Shown here: positions 15,250 to 20,176 of the stretch, one piece after another | Position numbering within the stretch: the stretch's first letter is position 1 | Layout: every line of letters begins with the position of its first letter | IMG/VR virus record: IMGVR_UViG_3300046804_000399 | Coordinates: 1-20,176 of that record | DNA length: 20,176 nucleotides | Strand: one strand, 5' to 3' | DNA from: a virus | The notes under the pieces: generated by a model | The model's database searches: none | The model's input: the letters and a program-made list of their open reading frames with translations, nothing else | What the model was told of the DNA's origin: nothing | Position numbers and translations under genes: made by a program

Positions 15250-16602
15250 ATGGCTAATGGACAATTACCGATGATTAATGTTGGTGGTAATGTGCCACCC
15301 GAAATATTGCAACAGCAACAGGCGTTAAATCGCCAACAGCAAATGGCTCAGTTGCTTATGCAACAAGGTCAACAAATGCCGTCAGGTCAAATGGTAAGCG
15401 GTCGTTATGTTGCGCCTAGCTTTTTCCAATACGCTGCTCCTTTGGCTCAAATGTATGCAGGCACACGCCTAGCAGAAAAAGGTGACAAAGCACAAGCAGA
15501 TTTAGCTAAAGCATTACGCCAACAATATGCAAACGAAATGACACAATATCGTGATTTGTTGCGTGGAAAAGAAGCTACATATGAGCCTGACATTCCTACT
15601 GAAACTTACGAAACAGTAAAAGGCAAAATGATTAGCCCTGCTGTGCCTGCTAATCCTGAAGCTGCTTACTTATTTGGTTCTACAGCTTATAACCCTGCCT
15701 TACAACAACTTTCTATTAAGAAACTTGGAGAAGGGCCAAAATGGGAAAAAGATGTTCGTTTTATTAATGGCAAAGAAATACATGGTTGGACTAATGTTAA
15801 TGACCCTAATTTGCCATTTTCTGCGGGTACTGAAAAACCAGCTTTATCTCAAAAAGATATTATGCAAGGCACTTACGAAGGATGGTATAACCCCAATGCA
15901 GTACCTCAAACTAGTGTTGCAAGGGGGCAAACAACTCAACCTGTAAGCACACCTACAGGTCAAGCTGTTAGTACACCTATGGGTCAACCTACTGTTGGCA
16001 ATCAACCCACTATGACACAAGCATCTTATACGGGTGGGCCAGCTATGTCGCCACAAGCAAGGGTTCAAGCTAATAAAGAAATTTATGTTGATAAGGCTAA
16101 ACGCCAACAAGAATATGCTGAAAAAGCTCCTGCGGCAATTAACTTTATGCAAGACACAATTAATAACATTAACGGTTTAATTGGTGATGCAAAAGTTGTA
16201 AAAGACCCTAAAACTGGCAAAGAACGGATTGAGTACGGCAAAATAGCACCACATGAAGGATTTAATACTGCTGTTGGTGTTAGCGGAATCACGGGTGGAT
16301 TTGGTGCTGCTGGCTTTATTCCTGGAACTTCTACAACTGATTTTAAAGAACGCTTTAAACAAATTGGCGGTCAAACATTCTTGGCAGCTTACGAAACAAT
16401 TAGAGGTGCAGGTCAAATTACTGAGCAAGAAGGTGCTAAAGCAACAGCAGCTTTAAACAGAATGAGCTTGGCACAATCTGAAGTTGAGTTTATTAAAGCA
16501 GCTAGAGAGTTTGAAGAAAATGTAACCAAAGGTATGGAATTGGCTCGTAAACGGGCTGGTATGCCAGCACAAACTCAACAAGGTGGCTGGAGAGTTAAAT
16601 AA
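15250..16602 (+). CDS. Probable internal virion / DNA ejection protein
   Basis: A 450-residue protein. The N-terminus (about 1-50) is Q/M-rich, the middle (about 195-265) is a low-complexity P/T/Q linker with an imperfect repeat (VSTPTGQ, VSTPMGQ), and the C-terminal part (about 345-440) contains GAGQITEQEGAKATAALNR and EVEFIKAAREFEENV. That G-x-I-T-x-x-E-G-x-x-A-x-x-A-x-x-R pattern recurs near the end of many phage internal or injection proteins. No signal peptide. In P22-like phages such proteins leave the head with DNA and build a conduit across the envelope. Its stop overlaps the next start (TAATG). The call is by motif style and location. Confidence 0.65.
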   Translation: MANGQLPMINVGGNVPPEILQQQQALNRQQQMAQLLMQQGQQMPSGQMVSGRYVAPSFFQYAAPLAQMYAGTRLAEKGDKAQADLAKALRQQYANEMTQYRDLLRGKEATYEPDIPTETYETVKGKMISPAVPANPEAAYLFGSTAYNPALQQLSIKKLGEGPKWEKDVRFINGKEIHGWTNVNDPNLPFSAGTEKPALSQKDIMQGTYEGWYNPNAVPQTSVARGQTTQPVSTPTGQAVSTPMGQPTVGNQPTMTQASYTGGPAMSPQARVQANKEIYVDKAKRQQEYAEKAPAAINFMQDTINNINGLIGDAKVVKDPKTGKERIEYGKIAPHEGFNTAVGVSGITGGFGAAGFIPGTSTTDFKERFKQIGGQTFLAAYETIRGAGQITEQEGAKATAALNRMSLAQSEVEFIKAAREFEENVTKGMELARKRAGMPAQTQQGGWRVK

Positions 16603-18101
16603 TGGCTGAAAAAGAATATACAGTCGTTGCCCCTGACGGTAAAGAAATAACATTGATTGGCCCTGTTGGGGCTACTCAAGAAGAAGTTATTGCTCAAGCC
16701 CAAAAACTGTATAACCCAAAAACTAAGCAAGTTTTAGGCTCAAACATTATTAACACAGATGTGCCAACAGTTGTTAGCCAAACACCAAGACCTGAACCAA
16801 AAGCTGAACCAAAACGCACAATGATGGATAGGGTAAAAGCTCTATACGAAGTGCCATTGACTGTTGGTTCTGCTGCTATTGCAGGCCCTGTAAGTTCTGC
16901 ATACGGTGTGTATAAGTCGGCTACAAGCCCTCAGTTTGGCACACAACAAGGGGTACAAGTAGGCCAACAAGCCCAAAGTGATTTAGCTAGACGCATGACT
17001 TACACGCCTACAAGCCCTGTAGCCCAAGAGTTTTTACAAGATGTTGGTCAGGTAGCAGAAGCCGCTAAATTGCCCCCTATTATTCCAACTACAGGAATGT
17101 TGCCAAGTTATGCTCGCATGGCTTCAACAGCAACACCTATAGTTAGACAAAATGTTGTACAGCCTGTAAGTCAAGCTATTCAAGCTGTGCCTGAAGTTGT
17201 TAAAACAGCACCTGCAAAAGTAGCAGAAGCGTTACGCAGAACTCCATCTGAAACTGAAATTAGAATTGCTAATGCGCCAAGCTCTGAAACACTTGCAGCT
17301 CAATCAAACAAATTATTTAATACAGCGCAAAAGAGCGGTGTTGAAATTGACCCCAAAGATTTTGCTAATAACATGAAACAAATTAGCAGGTCATTAGAAG
17401 ATATTGGATACGATGCAGAACTATATCCTGACATTGCTATTGTCATGAAAAGACTGGAAAATCCAACTGTTGCAAAAGATTTTAATAAATTAAAGGCTTT
17501 GCGCACTATGATTGGTGATTTGCAAGGCTCTCAAAAGAAAGCAGAAAGAAAAATTGCTACACAATTAAAAAATGATTTTGATGATTATTTGGCAAGCATT
17601 CCTGAATCCTCGATTGTTGGTGGCACAAAAGAAGGCTTGGCGCAATGGAAAGAAGCAAGAGATACATACAATCGTTTGAGTAAATCTCAAATATTTGAGG
17701 ATATGCTTGAGCGAGCCGAAACCGAAAAAACTCGATTTAGTATGTCGGGTTCTGAAAATTCATTAACCCAACAACTGCGACAACTTGCAAATAATCCTAA
17801 AAAAATGCGAATGTTTACCCCTGAAGAACAACAAGCTATTATTCAAGCCGCAAGGGGCGGTAATGTGCAAAATTTATTGCGTTATTTTGGCAAATTTGCC
17901 CCAACTGGCCCTGTAAGTTCAATCGTTCCATTGTTAACAACAGCCGCCAGCGCACCTTTAGGTCTTGCCGCTACTGCGGGCGCAATGGGCGCTAGAGTAG
18001 CCGCTACAAAAATAAGAAAATCTGATGTTAATAAATTAGCGGCTTTAATGAGGGCTGGCGCAAAAAAACCAAAGAAAAATTTAGGAGCAATCAATGAGTA
18101 G
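16602..18101 (+). CDS. Probable internal virion / DNA ejection protein
   Basis: A 499-residue protein; GGAGAG precedes the ATG, which overlaps the previous stop. It opens with a small domain (YTVVAPDGKEITL, then GPVGATQEEVIAQAQKLY) that recurs at the N-terminus of phage virion proteins. Residues about 75-110 are mildly hydrophobic (VPLTVGSAAIAGPVSSAYGV), the centre (about 205-400) is helical and charged, and residues about 440-478 are A/G/L-rich and hydrophobic (VPLLTTAASAPLGLAATAGA) before a basic tail. Weakly membrane-active segments at both ends suit an ejection protein that crosses the envelope. Its last codons overlap the relic start at 18094. Confidence 0.65.
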   Translation: MAEKEYTVVAPDGKEITLIGPVGATQEEVIAQAQKLYNPKTKQVLGSNIINTDVPTVVSQTPRPEPKAEPKRTMMDRVKALYEVPLTVGSAAIAGPVSSAYGVYKSATSPQFGTQQGVQVGQQAQSDLARRMTYTPTSPVAQEFLQDVGQVAEAAKLPPIIPTTGMLPSYARMASTATPIVRQNVVQPVSQAIQAVPEVVKTAPAKVAEALRRTPSETEIRIANAPSSETLAAQSNKLFNTAQKSGVEIDPKDFANNMKQISRSLEDIGYDAELYPDIAIVMKRLENPTVAKDFNKLKALRTMIGDLQGSQKKAERKIATQLKNDFDDYLASIPESSIVGGTKEGLAQWKEARDTYNRLSKSQIFEDMLERAETEKTRFSMSGSENSLTQQLRQLANNPKKMRMFTPEEQQAIIQAARGGNVQNLLRYFGKFAPTGPVSSIVPLLTTAASAPLGLAATAGAMGARVAATKIRKSDVNKLAALMRAGAKKPKKNLGAINE

Positions 18102-18138
18102 AAACGGGTCAGTTAATGAGTTCGATTGTATTGTCTAA
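18094..18138 (+). pseudogene. Relic 5' end of a fibre gene (MSRNGS start), cut off by the HNH cassette
   Basis: AGGAG (18083-18087) lies six bases before an ATG that encodes MSRNGS and then leaves the fibre sequence (VNEFDCIV, stop at 18136-18138). The intact fibre gene at 18743 starts MSRNGSGTYSLPAGNP. The six residues are identical but four of the five codons after ATG can be compared as AGT/TCC, AGA/CGC, GGG/GGC changed and AAC (with TCA) unchanged. The break is at 18111/18112, one base before the HNH stop codon. It is read as the original gene start, separated from its body by the insert. Only 18 bases match at protein level, so chance is not fully excluded. Confidence 0.7.
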
Positions 18139-18691
18139 TTCTATGACAAGCTCTGCACCTTCTCCATCCTTTGTAAATATGGGTGTTTTCTGCCGTAAAT
18201 TCATGCCCATTTTTGCAATGGGTCATGGCTCGTTTTTTAGCCCCGCTTGCTTGACCGCCAAGCGTAAGACCGCTTTTAAAAACTTTGCGTTTTTTATCTA
18301 CAAGTTCATCAAAAGTTTTTGCAGTTTTGGCTCTATTAACAATAGTGTCGTATTTAAAACCATATTTTTGAGCAATATCGCAAACAAGGTATTGAACATT
18401 ATCAATCGTTATTTTTTTAGTAATTCTGCGATTTCGTTGTTGTTCTTTACGACTAGACCATTTGCAATTTTGTGGAGCGTAATCGCCATTATTATCAATT
18501 CGGTCTATGGAATAACCTTGCGGTCTATCGCCCATATCGGAAACAAATTGATTAAAATTGTTTATCCATTGGTCGCAAACTTTAATACCTCTGCCACCGT
18601 AATTTGGGTAATGTTTATTGTTAAGGTTATAGCATCTTGCCTTCATGCCTTGCCAAACTTGGTAAAGAGGGTGTGGATTTTTAAACGGCAT
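18113..18691 (-). CDS. HNH homing endonuclease with HTH and zinc-finger parts
   Basis: A 192-residue protein on the strand opposite all other genes. Residues about 1-95 are an HNH nuclease of the phage homing type: YQVWQGMKARCYN, YGGRGIKVCDQW, SIDRIDNNGDYAPQNCKW, then SSRKEQQRNRR. Residues about 97-140 look like the helix-turn-helix DNA-binding part of such enzymes (IDNVQYLVCDIAQKYGFKYD then TIVNRA). The end has CKNGH and CRACH, a C-H-C-C zinc-binding set. AAAGGAG is six bases before ATG and an extended -10 is upstream, so it is expressed on its own. Expected to nick or cut a specific phage DNA site and spread its own gene. It interrupts the junction between ejection and fibre genes. Confidence 0.93.
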   Translation of the reverse strand: MPFKNPHPLYQVWQGMKARCYNLNNKHYPNYGGRGIKVCDQWINNFNQFVSDMGDRPQGYSIDRIDNNGDYAPQNCKWSSRKEQQRNRRITKKITIDNVQYLVCDIAQKYGFKYDTIVNRAKTAKTFDELVDKKRKVFKSGLTLGGQASGAKKRAMTHCKNGHEFTAENTHIYKGWRRCRACHRIRQYNRTH

Positions 18692-18710
18692 AACAATCTC
18701 CTTTATGGGG

Positions 18711-18719
18711 ATTATAGCA
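18711..18719 (-). promoter_or_regulatory. Extended -10 promoter of the HNH gene
   Basis: On the reverse strand the sequence reads TGCTATAAT: a perfect TATAAT (18716-18711) with the TG extension. The -35 region is weak (TTGTTT at 18740-18735, 18-bp spacer), which is usual for extended -10 promoters. Predicted initiation near 18704 would give a leader of only about 13 nt that begins close to the AAAGGAG site (18704-18698). Confidence 0.7.
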
Positions 18720-18742
18720 TTAAAAGGTAAAGGAAAACAATC

Positions 18743-19477
18743 ATGTCCCGCAACGGCTCAGGCACATATTCGCTACCAGCAGGTAATCCCGTAGTTACAG
18801 GCACAACCATTGCAAGTACATGGGCTAATAACACACTTAGTGATATAGCTACTGCTCTTACTGGCTCATTGGCAAGCGATGGTCAAACCCCAATGACGGG
18901 TAACCTAGACGCAAATAGTAACAAAATTGTTAATTTGGCTACCCCCACTTTATCAACAGACGCAGTAACTAAGTCTTATGCTGATGCGTTAGTCGGTGGT
19001 TCAAGCGCAGGCTCATTTACTAATCTAACGGTTACGGGCACTACAACCCTTGCTACATCCTTAACAGGCGTATTAAAAGGAACATCAGGTGTGGTATCTA
19101 CAGCCACGGCTGGAACAGATTATGTAGCCCCAGCAACTGCTACTAACTTTACTGCTCAACAATACTTTGGTAATGTGGCTTTAACCGATGCCGCTACGAT
19201 TGCATGGGCAGCGAATACGGCTCAAGTTGCTACCTTTACCTTTGTATCATCTAACCGCACTATGGGCGCACCCACAGGACTTGTAAACGGTGCTTATTAT
19301 GGCCTTGCTGTTATCCAAAACTCAGGCTCAAACACCTTAACTTGGAACGCAGTATTTAAATGGGCTGGTGGAACTGCACCTACCTTATCAACAGCCGCAA
19401 GTGCTAAAGATTACTTTGTATTTCGCTCTGATGGTACAAACCTATACGAGCAAGGTAGAAGTTTGGGGGTTGCATGA
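18743..19477 (+). CDS. Tail fibre protein
   Basis: A 244-residue, T/S/A/G/N-rich beta-type protein opening MSRNGSGTYSLPAGNPVVTG, followed by TIASTWANNTLSDIATALT, DGQTPMTGNLDANSNKIVNL and AVTKSYADAL. These are the common N-terminal elements of phage tail fibre/collar proteins, including the motif family seen around phage fibre attachment domains. The C-terminal half is a compact beta domain (VNGAYYGLAVIQNSGSNTL, ending LYEQGRSLG). AAAGGA is eight bases before the ATG. The first six codons duplicate, with synonymous changes, the relic at 18094. The stop overlaps the next gene (ATGA). Probably a short fibre or adaptor that binds the receptor-binding protein encoded next. Confidence 0.85.
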   Translation: MSRNGSGTYSLPAGNPVVTGTTIASTWANNTLSDIATALTGSLASDGQTPMTGNLDANSNKIVNLATPTLSTDAVTKSYADALVGGSSAGSFTNLTVTGTTTLATSLTGVLKGTSGVVSTATAGTDYVAPATATNFTAQQYFGNVALTDAATIAWAANTAQVATFTFVSSNRTMGAPTGLVNGAYYGLAVIQNSGSNTLTWNAVFKWAGGTAPTLSTAASAKDYFVFRSDGTNLYEQGRSLGVA

Positions 19478-20176
19478 CCCTACCTGTAGTCTTTACTGCT
19501 AATGGAGCGCAAGGTTATAACTTAACCAACTCCCTACGCTTTCGGGCTAGTGCTTCTGCTTATTTAAATAGAACATTTGCTACTGGAAACAGAAGAACTT
19601 TTACATGGTCTGGTTGGCTAAAACGAGGTTCATTAACAGGCAATCAAGCATTAATGAGTCCGTATACAAATGGCACAGGTAGCGGAACTTATGGTGTTCT
19701 TAGATTTGTTGATGGTTCAATAGAATTTTTTGATTACACAAATGGAACATATAATGCTTATTTTTACACTTCAAGTTCGCAATATACATTCCGTGACCCA
19801 TCTGCTTGGTATCATATTGTTTTGGCGGTTGATACTACACAAGCAACAGGCTCTAATAGAATAAAAATATATGTAAATGGCACACAAATAACTGGCACTT
19901 TTTATGCTACACCAACACAAAATTATGATTTGCAATGGAATAACAATTTAGTTAATTACATAGGATATACACCAACTGCTTCTCAATATTTTGATGGCTA
20001 CCTAGCAGAAGTAAACTTCATTGACGGTCAAGCCCTAACCCCATCTTCATTTGGTGCTACATCCTCAACAACTGGTGTATGGCAACCGATTAAATACACA
20101 GGCACATACGGCACTAATGGATTCTATTTACCGTTTACCGATAACTCTGCTCTGACTACATCATCGAATGTGGGAC
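19474..20176 (+). CDS. Fibre/receptor-binding protein with LamG/ConA-like domain (cut by window edge)
   Basis: The frame opens at ATG 19474, overlapping the previous stop (ATGA), and stays open to the end of the window (234 residues), so the gene continues beyond it. After an N-terminal LRFRASASAYLNRTFATGN strand there is a concanavalin A-like/LamG domain of about 190 residues: FTWSGWLKRG, WYHIVLAVDTTQATGSNRIK then IYVNGTQITG, YIGYTP and YFDGYLAEVNFIDGQALTP. These are the strand signatures of the Laminin_G_3 type, common in fibre proteins of environmental phages. It probably binds glycans on the host surface. Whether more such domains or an enzyme follow is not visible. Confidence 0.85.
   Translation, partial: MTLPVVFTANGAQGYNLTNSLRFRASASAYLNRTFATGNRRTFTWSGWLKRGSLTGNQALMSPYTNGTGSGTYGVLRFVDGSIEFFDYTNGTYNAYFYTSSSQYTFRDPSAWYHIVLAVDTTQATGSNRIKIYVNGTQITGTFYATPTQNYDLQWNNNLVNYIGYTPTASQYFDGYLAEVNFIDGQALTPSSFGATSSTTGVWQPIKYTGTYGTNGFYLPFTDNSALTTSSNVG

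Noticed and set aside
15928-16000. CRISPR or regulatory tandem repeat
   Set aside because: It is a short imperfect coding repeat (VSTPTGQ/VSTPMGQ) inside a low-complexity linker of a virion protein.
18116-18730. 204-residue forward-strand ORF with apparent hydrophobic stretches
   Set aside because: It is the antisense shadow of the HNH gene, whose HNH, HTH and zinc-finger motifs are clear.
1-20176. tRNA genes, insertion sequences, attachment sites or integrase
   Set aside because: No cloverleaf, terminal inverted repeats with transposase, or integrase-like protein was seen; all space is taken by virion genes, the intron and the HNH cassette.

Overview
This window is part of the structural (late) region of a tailed double-stranded DNA phage with podovirus-type, P22-like virion genes. 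Nearly everything reads on the + strand, in tightly packed and often overlapping genes (TAATG, ATGA and TGATG junctions). Moderate-to-low GC, and tail-fibre openings like those often seen in freshwater uncultivated phages, suggest an environmental phage of a Gram-negative bacterium. The host cannot be named from the sequence. The order matches P22: terminase large subunit, portal, scaffold, coat, head-completion (gp4-like), tail hub (gp10-like), then a set of internal ejection proteins.

Layout. 1-357: C-terminus of TerL, cut by the left edge. 360-2639: portal. 2639-6987: an accessory block placed between portal and scaffold, holding a fibre with YadA-like repeats, two small unknown proteins and a TPR/GT9-type glycosyltransferase that seems to lack ATG/GTG/TTG at its true start. 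6987-7361: small CxxC protein. 7371-8456: scaffold. 8479-9692: major capsid gene split by a 239-nt ORF-less group I intron (about 8637-8875). 9712-10017: small capsid-associated protein, followed by the one clear rho-independent terminator (10041-10069). 10108-13438: head-completion and tail proteins. 13439-13873: GNAT-like acetyltransferase. 13875-18101: four virion/ejection-type proteins, the first ending in an S74-type chaperone domain. 18094-18742: a reverse-strand HNH homing-endonuclease gene with its own extended -10 promoter. 18743-20176: two tail-fibre genes, the second (LamG/ConA-like) cut by the right edge.

The most interesting points are two signs of homing elements. First, the capsid gene is interrupted by a compact group I intron whose P1-P9 core can be drawn by hand; its removal restores a 324-codon capsid protein. 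Second, the HNH gene sits between a six-codon relic start (MSRNGS with its own ribosome binding site at 18094) and a synonymously recoded copy of the same start at 18743. This suggests the endonuclease cassette inserted into the 5' end of a fibre gene and supplied a replacement start. Three unrelated virion proteins also carry small beta-rich inserted domains that look like exchangeable modules.
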